Shown here: one piece after another, positions 9,353 to 17,263 of the stretch
Numbering within the stretch: position 1 is the stretch's first letter
Layout: the number at the start of each line of letters is the position of its first letter
Assembly (NCBI RefSeq): GCF_027594825.1
Contig: NZ_CP088930.1
Span: forward strand, 1,921,019-1,985,018
DNA from: Serratia liquefaciens
Lineage (GTDB): Bacteria > Pseudomonadota > Gammaproteobacteria > Enterobacterales > Enterobacteriaceae
Direction of reading: 5' to 3'
DNA length: 64,000 nucleotides
Notes under the pieces: model-generated
What the model was told of the DNA's origin: nothing
The model's database searches: none
The model's input: the letters and a program-made list of their open reading frames with translations, nothing else
Made by a program: the position numbers and the translations under genes

Positions 9353-10030
9353 TTATTTCTGAGAGTCCAACGTCTCGTGATGAGTGATGACGTCCTGAGC
9401 CTTATTGTAACTCTCGATAAGCAATTGATAGGATGGGAAAATCAAGGTGTAAACCTCGGCCCACTGCGCTGCATCTTCTCGATTCCACGTTTGTTGAATT
9501 TCTGATGCCACGGCCCCGGTATCCATCGGTACCGCACCGGCTTGAACCACCCGGGCCAGCGTAATTTCTTGCGCCATTTTTGAGTAGGTGCCGGACGCAT
9601 CAACCACGACAAACACCTGATAACCATCGGCAATCGCGCTAATGGCCGGGAATGCCATACAAACGCTGGTAATGGTGCCGGCAATAATCAGCTGCTTTTT
9701 CCCGGTGGCCTTTACCGCCTGTACGAAATCGGCATTGTCCCAGGCATTAATCTGCCCGGTGCGTGCCACATATTGCGCATGCGGTGCGTTTGCATGGATT
9801 TCTGGGATCAGTGGCCCGTTTGGCCCCTGTGGCACCGAGGCCGTGGTAATGACCGGCATATTGGCCAGGGTGGCAATTTTGGCCAGTGCTGTCGCATGGC
9901 GACGCAGATCGGGCATCGGCATATCGCCGATGGTTTGAAATAAACCGCTTTGATGATCAATTAACAACATCACGGCATCGGCCGGATTAATCACCGGACG
10001 CTGGTTATTAAAATTGGCTGGAACGCTCAT
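9353..10030 (-). CDS. Isochorismatase-fold (YcaC-like) cysteine hydrolase, paralogue 1
   Basis: A 225-residue cysteine-hydrolase-fold protein. The likely catalytic residues are Asp in LLIDHQSGLF and Cys in GTITSVCMAFPA, with the family cis-peptide region between them. It shares NGPLIPE and INAWDNADFVQAVKATGKKQLIIAG with the YcaC gene immediately upstream on the same strand, so the two are tandem paralogues 46 bases apart, probably one operon. YcaC-like enzymes are hydrolases of unsettled substrate. The C-terminal part diverges from YcaC, suggesting a different specificity. Confidence 0.85.
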   Translation of the reverse strand: MSVPANFNNQRPVINPADAVMLLIDHQSGLFQTIGDMPMPDLRRHATALAKIATLANMPVITTASVPQGPNGPLIPEIHANAPHAQYVARTGQINAWDNADFVQAVKATGKKQLIIAGTITSVCMAFPAISAIADGYQVFVVVDASGTYSKMAQEITLARVVQAGAVPMDTGAVASEIQQTWNREDAAQWAEVYTLIFPSYQLLIESYNKAQDVITHHETLDSQK

Positions 10031-10076
10031 AGATCCTCACTTAATCATCCTGAAACGTCTAGTGGTCGGAGAGTGG

Positions 10077-10703
10077 CTACTTTCCTGAGGTCAAAAGGCT
10101 AAAACTGGTCATTAAGTTCCGGTAATCGGGAATATGATTGGAGAACAAAGCCCCCAGCCCTTCAATGTCGTTGCGCCAGTCGCGGTGAAGCTCGCAGGCT
10201 GCGCCGAACCAACTCAGCAGTTGAGCGCCCGCACTTGACATGCGATCCCAGGCTGCATCACGCGTGATTGGATTAAAGGTTCCGGAGGCGTCAGTGATCA
10301 CAAACACTTCATACCCCTCTTCTAACGCCGATAACGCAGGGAATGCCACGCAAACCTCGGTCACCACCCCGGCAATGATTAACTGCTTGCGGCCGGTTGC
10401 CTTTACTGCTTTGACAAAATCATCGTTATCCCAGGCGTTGATATTGCCTGGGCGCGCGATATAGGGTGCATCGGGGAAGGTTTGTTTCAACTCAGGAACC
10501 AAAGGACCGTTAGGGCCATTTTCGAAGCTGGTGGTTAACACCGTGGGCAAGTTGAAATACTTGGCTAAATCCGCCAAGGCTAACACGTTGTTTTTAAATT
10601 TATCCGGGTCCTGATCCCGCACTAAAGATAATAATCCGGTCTGATGATCAACTAACAGTACCGCAGCCTGTTCCTTATCCAACCTATTGTATTTAAAAGT
10701 CAT
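10077..10703 (-). CDS. ycaC: YcaC hydrolase
   Basis: A 208-residue protein very close to E. coli YcaC along its whole length: LDKEQAAVLLVDHQTGLLS, PDKFKNNVLALADLAKYFNL, GVVTEVCVAFPALSAL and SNHIPDYRNLMTS. It belongs to the isochorismatase superfamily and forms octameric rings in E. coli; its physiological substrate is unsettled. The catalytic Cys is in VTEVCVAF and the Asp in LLVDHQTG. It is the first gene of a two-gene set with the paralogue at 9353 and is divergent from a LysR gene at 10865. Confidence 0.92.
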   Translation of the reverse strand: MTFKYNRLDKEQAAVLLVDHQTGLLSLVRDQDPDKFKNNVLALADLAKYFNLPTVLTTSFENGPNGPLVPELKQTFPDAPYIARPGNINAWDNDDFVKAVKATGRKQLIIAGVVTEVCVAFPALSALEEGYEVFVITDASGTFNPITRDAAWDRMSSAGAQLLSWFGAACELHRDWRNDIEGLGALFSNHIPDYRNLMTSFSLLTSGK

Positions 10704-10864
10704 TTACAATTCCTTTTATCATCAATTTCCGATTGTTAGCGGCCTTCCATCGATATAGCATCCATCAATGAATGAAGGCGTCATATTTAACCTAGCAATG
10801 AATCAAACCGGCAAACAGTTCGATTATTGGAAATCAGTGTTTCACCAATGGGAAGGTAGTATTT

Positions 10865-11761
10865 ATGATAGATTTCAATGAAATGTTTATGTTTGCCAAG
10901 GTCATTGAATGCGGTGGCTTTCTTGCCGCAAGTAAGAAATTTGGTATACCTAAGTCCACGCTCTCCAGAAAAATATCCGCACTTGAGCAACGCCTTAATG
11001 TCAGGCTGATACAACGATCAACCCGAAACATCATGATCACCGAAATAGGAAAAGAATATTACCAACATTGTGTGCAAATGATCGCCGCAGCAGAAAAAGC
11101 CGAAAGCCTGATCAATAACAAAAGCGATCAACCCACGGGAAAAATAAGAATGACTTGCCCCAACATTCTTATGGATCTCGGTCTGTCAAAAACCTTGGCG
11201 AGATTTATGCTGAAATACCCTGACGTGTTACTTCATGTGAAAATATTTAATCGTGACGTGGATATCATTGCAGAAGGGTACGACATTTCATTTCAATGTA
11301 TGGGGAAAGGATCCAAAAGCAGCAACCTGGTCATGCGGCGAATTGCCTCTGTTTCCCCCTCTTTTATGCTGAATCCCTCAGGCCGGGTTAAGCCAAACCA
11401 AATAAAAAAACCGACAGACCTGTACGGAATGCCCACCGTTGGCTGGTTGTCCTCCCACCTTCAATCGGCATGGACATTCAGTAAAGAAGGCAGGGAAGTC
11501 AAGATAAGCAACGAATCCTGCCTGGTTTGCGACGACATCAGATTAATCAAAGAGGCCATCCTCAGCGGAAGAGGTATCGGCTGCCTGCCACTGGAGCTAG
11601 TCCGTCAGGAAATGCTCGATGGCACCCTGACAACGCTGCTGAATGATTGGCAGTTGGAACCGCGAAAAATTGTCGCGCTTTATCCGTCACGTCAGGGGCT
11701 GCCGCCCGCCGTCAGGGCATTGATTGATTTTATCGTCGAGGATTTTTCGCTGGGAGTGTGA
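10865..11761 (+). CDS. LysR-family regulator divergent from ycaC
   Basis: A 298-residue LysR protein: HTH at about residues 5-62 (FAKVIECGGFLAASKKFGI, then PKSTLSRKISALEQRLN) and effector domain from about residue 90 (GKIRMTCPNILMDLGLSKTL). It is divergent from ycaC with a 161-base gap, so it probably controls the two YcaC-type genes. The gene is visibly more AT-rich than its neighbours. The ATG is preceded by GAAGG at a fair distance. Confidence 0.87.
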   Translation: MIDFNEMFMFAKVIECGGFLAASKKFGIPKSTLSRKISALEQRLNVRLIQRSTRNIMITEIGKEYYQHCVQMIAAAEKAESLINNKSDQPTGKIRMTCPNILMDLGLSKTLARFMLKYPDVLLHVKIFNRDVDIIAEGYDISFQCMGKGSKSSNLVMRRIASVSPSFMLNPSGRVKPNQIKKPTDLYGMPTVGWLSSHLQSAWTFSKEGREVKISNESCLVCDDIRLIKEAILSGRGIGCLPLELVRQEMLDGTLTTLLNDWQLEPRKIVALYPSRQGLPPAVRALIDFIVEDFSLGV

Positions 11762-11889
11762 CGGTTCCAAAAGACTTATCCGATAAGAAACAACGATTAC
11801 GCACAATTATCCTCCCGCGTTCGGCGGCAGGTATTATAATTACCAGGGAAAAACAATACAGGATATCCAAACAGTTAAGGAGATGCGTC

Positions 11890-12459
11890 ATGTTAAATAT
11901 GGGTCCACGTCGCTCGCTGATTATCGATGAACAAAGCTTAAAGAAACAACGTACCCCGCTGTTAATCATCTCAATATTGCTCTTATTAGGCGGCATTTTT
12001 TGCCTGTTCAGCCCCTTCGCTTCCGGTGCCGCGCTCAGTATGGTCATGGGCATTTTCTTGCTGCTGAGTGGTTTCGGTCTCATTTTCGGCATGTTGGCTA
12101 ACCGAGTGCAAAATACCTGGCCGCTGATCGGCGGTATTTTGCTGGGGGTGGCTTATCTTATTATCGGCTACGTGTTTATCACCAACCCGGCGGTAGGCAT
12201 TTTCGCCATGGCGGTCTATCTTGCCGTGTTGTTCGCTCTGGGCGGCATTGTTCGACTGATAGCCGGCTATAAGCTCCGTGAAGTCAGCGGCAGCTGGCTG
12301 CAATACGTGATTGGTATTTTGGATCTGATCATTGCCTGGATGCTGTTCAGTGCCGATCCAATGACCTCCGTGGTGTTGGTCACCACCATTGTCGGTATTG
12401 AAATGCTGTTCAGCTCCTTTGGCCTGTTCCAGGTAGCCCGACAGTTGAAACGCTCGTGA
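11890..12459 (+). CDS. hdeD: HdeD-family acid-resistance membrane protein
   Basis: A 189-residue inner-membrane protein with about six hydrophobic segments. It matches E. coli HdeD in overall length and in GIFCLFSPFASG and GSWLQYVIGILDLIIAWM. HdeD helps survival at high cell density in acid. The frame is open back to 11758, but the ATG at 11890 sits 7 bases after AAGGAG and gives the family length. The periplasmic chaperones hdeA and hdeB are not adjacent. A hairpin with a T-run follows the stop. Confidence 0.85.
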   Translation: MLNMGPRRSLIIDEQSLKKQRTPLLIISILLLLGGIFCLFSPFASGAALSMVMGIFLLLSGFGLIFGMLANRVQNTWPLIGGILLGVAYLIIGYVFITNPAVGIFAMAVYLAVLFALGGIVRLIAGYKLREVSGSWLQYVIGILDLIIAWMLFSADPMTSVVLVTTIVGIEMLFSSFGLFQVARQLKRS

Positions 12460-12465
12460 TCTCAG

Positions 12466-12489
12466 GCGGGGCCGCTCGGCTCCGCTTTT
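12466..12489 (+). terminator. Intrinsic terminator after hdeD
   Basis: GCGG-g-GCC and GGC-t-CCGC pair with one mismatch around a 4-base loop, followed directly by TTTT. It begins 7 bases after the hdeD stop. Confidence 0.65.
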
Positions 12490-12613
12490 CCGTTACGCTG
12501 CCGACAATTACCCCGATACATCGGCGGCCAAGTGCCTTAATATTAATCAGGTTGCACGCAAAGCAGGTTCAGTTACTTCCCCTGACGAAAGATTGAAATG
12601 AGATGATAACGCT

Positions 12614-13546
12614 ATGGAATTCAAGGACTATTATACCATTTTAGGGGTCAAACCATCAGATGACCTCAAGGCGATAAAAACCGCCTACCGCCGGTTGGCG
12701 CGAAAGTATCATCCTGATGTCAGTACGGAAAAAAATGCCGAGGCGCAGTTTAAAGAAGTGGCCGAAGCCTACGAGGTGCTGAAAGACGACGAGCGCCGCG
12801 CTGAATATGATCAACTCCGCCAACATCGCAATGACCCTAACTTCGGCCGCCAAACCCAGCATGCTCACGCAAATGCAAATAATGCCGAAGATTTTTCCGA
12901 TATCTTTTCCTCCATGTTCGGCGAACATGCGCGCGGCCAGCGTCAGCGCCAAAGCAGGGCCATACGCGGGCAAGATATTGAAATGGAAGTGGCCGTATTC
13001 CTGGAAGAAACGGTGGCCGAACAAGCTCGCACTATCCGCTATAGCCTGCCGGTCTATAACGCCTTTGGCATGGTGGAGCAGGAGATCCCCAAAACCCTTA
13101 ATGTGAAGATCCCTGCCGGCGTAGGCGATGGCGAACGCATTCGCCTTAAGGGCCAGGGCGGACCGGGCAGTGACGGCGGCGCAAACGGCGATCTCTACCT
13201 TATCATCCGCATTGCTCCGCACCCATTATTCGACGTGGTAGGCCACGATCTGGAAATTGTGCTGCCGATTTCCCCCTGGGAAGCTGCACTCGGTGCCAAG
13301 GTGCCGGTTCCTACTCTGAAAGACAGCATTTTGTTGACCATCCCTGCCGGCAGCCAAACCGGGCAGCGCCTGCGCGTTAAGGGAAAAGGCTTGGTCGGCA
13401 AAAAGGAAACCGGCGATTTGTATGCCGTGATCAAGGTCATGATGCCGCCGAAGCCGGACGAAAAGAGTGCTGCGCTGTGGCAACAGCTGGCGGAAACCCA
13501 GGCGAGCTTTGATCCGCGCAAAGAGTGGAGTAAGCAAAATGGCTAA
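12614..13546 (+). CDS. cbpA: Curved DNA-binding protein CbpA (DnaJ-type co-chaperone)
   Basis: A 310-residue DnaJ paralogue. The J domain occupies residues 1-70 with the HPD motif at 33-35 (KYHPDVS) that stimulates DnaK. A Gly-poor linker rich in His, Asn and Gln follows, then two C-terminal substrate-binding domains from about residue 120 ([32 protein letters not shown] and [21 protein letters not shown]). The DnaJ zinc-finger cysteines are absent, as expected for CbpA. It acts as a DnaK co-chaperone and nucleoid-binding protein in stationary phase. The stop overlaps the cbpM start by 8 bases. Confidence 0.95.
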   Translation: MEFKDYYTILGVKPSDDLKAIKTAYRRLARKYHPDVSTEKNAEAQFKEVAEAYEVLKDDERRAEYDQLRQHRNDPNFGRQTQHAHANANNAEDFSDIFSSMFGEHARGQRQRQSRAIRGQDIEMEVAVFLEETVAEQARTIRYSLPVYNAFGMVEQEIPKTLNVKIPAGVGDGERIRLKGQGGPGSDGGANGDLYLIIRIAPHPLFDVVGHDLEIVLPISPWEAALGAKVPVPTLKDSILLTIPAGSQTGQRLRVKGKGLVGKKETGDLYAVIKVMMPPKPDEKSAALWQQLAETQASFDPRKEWSKQNG

Positions 13547-13844
13547 CCTAAAAGTAACTTTCACCATTACCGAGTTTTGTCTGCATACCGGTGTGACTGA
13601 GGATGAGCTAACGGAGATTGTCGGCTTGGGCGTTATAGAGCCGCGCAACCCGGCAACGGAAGAGTGGATCTTTGACGATCGCGCCTTGATCACTTTCCAT
13701 CGCGCTCAGCAATTGCACCATGAACTGGCGCTGGACTGGCCGGGCATTGCTGTCACCCTGACATTGCTCGAAGAGATTGAGCAGTTACGTAAAGAGAACA
13801 GCCAGTTGCACCAACGGCTGGCGCGGTTCGTCACCAAAGCCTGA
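13539..13844 (+). CDS. cbpM: CbpA modulator CbpM
   Basis: A 101-residue protein of the CbpM family, which binds the CbpA J domain and inhibits both its co-chaperone and DNA-binding activity. The MerR-like core is visible ([20 protein letters not shown] and [16 protein letters not shown]), followed by a C-terminal helix rich in Leu, Glu and Gln. The chosen ATG at 13539 gives the usual length and overlaps the end of cbpA, so the two are translationally coupled. The cbpA-cbpM order is as in E. coli. Confidence 0.93.
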   Translation: MANLKVTFTITEFCLHTGVTEDELTEIVGLGVIEPRNPATEEWIFDDRALITFHRAQQLHHELALDWPGIAVTLTLLEEIEQLRKENSQLHQRLARFVTKA

Positions 13845-14808
13845 TAGGGTGCAAACGGCCCATAACATCGTTCCCCTTTCCGCTCAGAAAAAGGAATTTC
13901 GCCGTAATATTTCCCCTGAGCGGATGGACACCAATGAAAATAGGCTTTAAATACAGAAAAATAAGGCCTCGCGGGTATTTCATAAGCACTGTTAATAAAG
14001 ACATGTCATTAAAAACAGTATTGACACTGTTTGATAAACCCGTAGATTGGTAATCAACAGCAGCGTAATGATAGCAGCTGTTAATAGTAGAAGTGTTAAG
14101 TAAGTTGTTATTAATTTATTTTGCGATAAAGGCCACGAAGTTTTTTTAGTATGGGCCATCGATGCTGAGAAAAGTTACAGTCTTGTTCGATGAAGCTTTA
14201 AGGCCACGTCATAAGTACCGACAATCGCAGGGTGTGTACCAAAACGCGATGATGTAAGGCCATGATAGAACTGTTTTTTGTTTGCGATCAATGAGTAAGA
14301 CAGTGAAAGCAGATCGCAATAGAAGTGAGGCTATGCATCAAAGAATAGATATCGCGAGGGGAGATGTACGAGTTGAGATGCCATACCTGTACTATTTAGG
14401 TTGGCGCTGAGTTTAAACTGATAAATATAGGGGAGGTTTTTGTTAACCCAATATTATCTATGATTAACCTGTACATTTAGTGTAGAACTTCAGCAGTAAA
14501 AAATTAAGCCTATTAATGTTAAATTTGAAGTCAATAGTACCTTAAAAGCCCTGGCTTCAACGGTCAGGGCTTTTATCATTGATACCAACCCTAAGCGTAT
14601 TAATCGGCAATTTCCTCCCCGGCAGTACCCCCCAGGCAGACCACAACAACAAGCTCATTTATCGCTCTTTTTGACGGTGTTTTTTACCACTTTCCCGCAC
14701 TTACCGTTAGGATTTTTACCTAAAAATGCAGTTTAAATTCAACGTCGTTAGGATTCATCTTAAAATGCGACCAGGGATATTTATGGATCTTGATGCTCAG
14801 GGAATGAA
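13845..14808. other. 964-base gene-poor region
   Basis: I find no convincing protein gene here. A 39-codon frame at 14291-14410 lacks a ribosome-binding site and is not called. The motif TAAGGCCACG or a close variant appears at 14128, 14199 and 14255. A strong terminator-like hairpin stands at 14544-14574 with no gene in front of it, so a small RNA on the plus strand is possible. The length is unusual for this gene-dense stretch. Confidence 0.5.
14544..14574 (+). terminator. Terminator-like hairpin without an assigned gene
   Basis: AAAAGCCCTG and CAGGGCTTTT form a perfect 10-bp stem around an 11-base loop. The stem ends in T residues in either direction. No gene lies within 690 bases upstream on the plus strand, so it may end a non-coding transcript. 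Confidence 0.55.
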
Positions 14809-14937
14809 ATGGATGACAAACAGCGTAAGCAGGGTTATCGGGTAGAGTATGGTGAAGAATGGAAGCCTGAAAAAACCTCTAAGTGGTTTTGGATTGTGCT
14901 GATCGCCATTCTGGGGATTTTAATTGTCGTTTCCTAA
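14809..14937 (+). CDS. Small single-pass membrane protein, 42 residues
   Basis: The frame encodes a charged N-terminal half (MDDKQRKQGYRVEYGEEW) and one hydrophobic segment at about residues 27-42 (WFWIVLIAILGILIVVS). An AGGGA lies 5 bases before the ATG. The charged head with a C-terminal membrane helix is typical of short regulatory membrane proteins. I do not recognise the family. It stands alone, with a gene-poor region before it and the convergent antitoxin gene after it. Expression is unproven, but the ribosome-binding site, codon quality and clean topology favour a real gene. Confidence 0.6.
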   Translation: MDDKQRKQGYRVEYGEEWKPEKTSKWFWIVLIAILGILIVVS

Positions 14938-15046
14938 AAATAGCAACCAAGAAGGTTTTCTGTATAAAGTCAGTGATATGTCTCAGCGGTCGAAACCGCT
15001 GAGCAGAGTGCGAAAGTATTCATTTTATTATAGAGAAATGAATAGC

Positions 15047-15352
15047 CTAACTGCGATTATCGGTATTCAACATATTCCCTAGTTTTTCTGATTTATATTG
15101 AGAATAGTTACGCTGGGTTTCAGGATATTCCAGCTGGGACAGAATATCATTATAAGCCTGGTAGCAAGGTTGTTCGCGGTTAGCGCTACTGCCATTGAGC
15201 AGTTCTTCCGGCATGGCTCCCTCTTTCACTATGCGGCCAAGGAACATCCGAATGCCTTCAGAAACGGTCATGCCCATCTCTTTGAATACCGCTTCTGCGC
15301 GTTGTTTTAAGTTCGTGTCAATTCGCGCCTGAACAATGCTATCGCGTGTCAT
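15047..15352 (-). CDS. RelB/DinJ-family antitoxin without a partner toxin
   Basis: A 101-residue protein with the RelB/DinJ ribbon-helix-helix N-terminus (SIVQARIDTNLKQRAEAVFK, then EMGMTVSEGIRMFLGRIVKEGAMP), which dimerises and binds its own promoter. The C-terminal toxin-neutralising tail is long and polar. In type II modules the toxin gene normally follows directly. Here the 110 bases downstream on the same strand hold no frame, and the opposite strand carries a small membrane protein gene. It is therefore an orphan antitoxin, a module remnant, or a stand-alone regulator. Confidence 0.85.
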   Translation of the reverse strand: MTRDSIVQARIDTNLKQRAEAVFKEMGMTVSEGIRMFLGRIVKEGAMPEELLNGSSANREQPCYQAYNDILSQLEYPETQRNYSQYKSEKLGNMLNTDNRS

Positions 15353-15360
15353 AAAACCCT

Positions 15361-15389
15361 CCTGGTGACATTTATTTCATCCTGTCAGG
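15361..15389 (-). promoter_or_regulatory. Inverted repeat upstream of the antitoxin gene
   Basis: TGACA (15366-15370) and TGTCA (15383-15387) form an inverted repeat framed by CCTG and CAGG, just upstream of the antitoxin start. It is suitably placed for autoregulation by the ribbon-helix-helix dimer. This is based on symmetry only. Confidence 0.4.
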
Positions 15390-15556
15390 GTATTATTGCG
15401 CTGGAGATAGCGGATAAAAATGAGAATTCAGCTCGGCGCCGCAACGCGATTGACGGTTATAGTGAGAGCAATAACCACACCTCTCGTAAGGTAAAGATGA
15501 CATAACCGGGAGTGCGCGTTTAAATGCTCTGTTATTACCTCATCATCATGCTCGAA

Positions 15557-15916
15557 CTAACGCAGATGGATTAAACAGTCATTCAAAGAAAATATCATTA
15601 ATTCTATTAATTTCAAACCGCTATAGATTTTATCAGGGTGCATATCTTCCAACCTTCGGTTCTCGAAGGCCAAACAGGCCGCCGCAATCTCTTTCGCACA
15701 GATGGTTTGCGCAGAGCCTTTTAATCGATGAACCGTTTTGGCAACCCCAACCCGATCGCCCTGCTTTGCCAAGGTTTGGGCCAGGGCAATTTCCTTTATA
15801 TTTTCTTCGTTAGCTTTATAAAGTAGCGTTTTAATAAAAGAAATGTCGTTGCCAGCAACCTGAAAAAGTCGGTTGATATCCACATGTGCAGATAATGACA
15901 GCTGAAAGTCATCCAT
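15557..15916 (-). CDS. Stand-alone histidine phosphotransfer (HPt) protein
   Basis: A 119-residue helical protein with a complete HPt signature: VHRLKGSAQ with the phospho-accepting His at residue 63, followed by the spaced Ala and Glu of the second helix. It lies 47 bases downstream of the LuxR-type response regulator on the same strand and near the divergent hybrid sensor kinase. HPt proteins relay phosphate from a receiver domain to a response regulator. Since the sensor's own C-terminal HPt appears degenerate, this protein probably supplies the relay step. In E. coli EvgS and Bordetella BvgS the HPt is fused to the sensor. Confidence 0.85.
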   Translation of the reverse strand: MDDFQLSLSAHVDINRLFQVAGNDISFIKTLLYKANEENIKEIALAQTLAKQGDRVGVAKTVHRLKGSAQTICAKEIAAACLAFENRRLEDMHPDKIYSGLKLIELMIFSLNDCLIHLR

Positions 15917-15963
15917 TACATTCTTCCCTATATTGTTTTTTGCGTATTTTTCGCCCAGGTTAT

Positions 15964-16590
15964 TTAATCCAAATTATTTTTCATGCAAAACTCATAGGTT
16001 TCCATCATGCTATTAAGGTCCAACTTGGCCATAACTCTTCTTTTATAGGTCCCTACCGTCTTATCACTTATATTCATCTGCAAACCAATATCGACCAATC
16101 GCATGCCTTTTGCCAAATAACGTAATACCTGCAACTCTTTTGCCGAAAGCGAAGCAATTGCATTTTTTTGGTTATCTTCATCGGGCTGCAAAATTTGTTG
16201 TCTTGCCTGTTTTAAAGGGAAATAGCCATAGCCAGCGCTAATTGCCACCACAGCGCTGTGAAGATCGCATAGGTTATTTGCCTTACTGATAAAACCATCG
16301 GCTCCGGCGCTTACGCAATTTTTAATATAGTAAGGTTCATCTTTTCCCGACAACATCAGGATACCCCCGCTAAACTGGCGCTTGCGCAAACGCTGAACCA
16401 GCTCAATACCGCTGATAGAGTGAATGTCGATATCAACGATAACCAGGTCCGGCTTGTGTTTTTCAATTAATGATAGCGCCTCAAAACCATCACCCGTTTC
16501 ACTAATTACCTTGAGGCCTTCTTTTTCCAACAACACTTTAATGGCAAAACGTGTGACAGGATGGTCGTCAACAACCAAAACACTCTTCAT
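15964..16590 (-). CDS. EvgA/BvgA-like LuxR-family response regulator
   Basis: A 208-residue NarL/FixJ-type regulator. The receiver (residues 1-120) has the acidic pair Asp8-Asp9, phospho-acceptor Asp53 (LVIVDIDIHS), Ser81 and Lys103. The LuxR-type HTH occupies about residues 145-205 (SLSAKELQVLRYLAKGM, then ISDKTVGTYKRRVMAKLDL). Its length and architecture equal EvgA and BvgA. It heads a two-gene unit with the HPt gene and diverges from the hybrid sensor at 17264 across 673 bases. Targets are not visible from the sequence. Confidence 0.9.
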   Translation of the reverse strand: MKSVLVVDDHPVTRFAIKVLLEKEGLKVISETGDGFEALSLIEKHKPDLVIVDIDIHSISGIELVQRLRKRQFSGGILMLSGKDEPYYIKNCVSAGADGFISKANNLCDLHSAVVAISAGYGYFPLKQARQQILQPDEDNQKNAIASLSAKELQVLRYLAKGMRLVDIGLQMNISDKTVGTYKRRVMAKLDLNSMMETYEFCMKNNLD

Positions 16591-17263
16591 CGGTCACTAC
16601 CTCATTATTTTTGTCGATTTACTGCTGCCCTGGAAAGCTCAAAAAGATGATAATGAATAATCAAAACCTGGCTCAATGATACGTTGTTCACAATCGCATG
16701 AATGGCTAAGATTATTTTATATTAAGCCATAAAAACCATTAATCGTAGCAATGAATCATACTATACCCTCATGATCACCACCATAGAGGACTCTCACTTA
16801 CCTTCTGTTTTTATTGATGTTACCTGCCATAACCGCTCATTATTTGTTGTTAAACAGATCATATCATTATTGCGAATTTCGCGCCTATGCCGTTGGGAAA
16901 AGTACATTCACCCGCCACGGAATATGTGTAAGGGAAACATTACACAATATAACGCAAATGATTACAAAAAAATCAGGATTCCCTTACAAAATTGAAAGCG
17001 TGTTCCGATAGGTTAAAAGAAAGCGTCTCTATAACCTATCTCAACGCCTTCCAGCCATAATGTCTATACCTCTATTTGGAAATATCCCTACAGTATTCGT
17101 AACTTATTAAGGCTCAACAGCTTTGGCACATAACCTTTTCCTGATTTTAAAATTATCAATTAGTGCTAATTTACACTTGGTTGACCTAAAAATTAATACC
17201 AGCCCATTCCACATGAAACAACTGCAGATCAATGAGTAGTTTTTAAACAAGGTATAAGCCGAT
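16591..17263. other. 673-base divergent intergenic region of the phosphorelay
   Basis: This is an AT-rich spacer between the response regulator and the sensor kinase. Short frames exist on both strands but none has a convincing start or composition. It should contain both promoters. I looked for an EvgA-type TTCTTAC inverted repeat and did not find a clear one. Its length and AT content are compatible with H-NS control, which is inference. Confidence 0.45.

Noticed and set aside
14291..14410. A 39-codon plus-strand frame in the gene-poor region
   Set aside because: There is no ribosome-binding site before its ATG, no recognisable domain or hydrophobic segment, and the length is expected by chance.
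16771..17011. Two overlapping plus-strand frames of 65-74 codons between the response regulator and the sensor kinase
   Set aside because: Both lack plausible ribosome-binding sites and have compositions typical of AT-rich spacer. They occupy the likely promoter region of the sensor gene.
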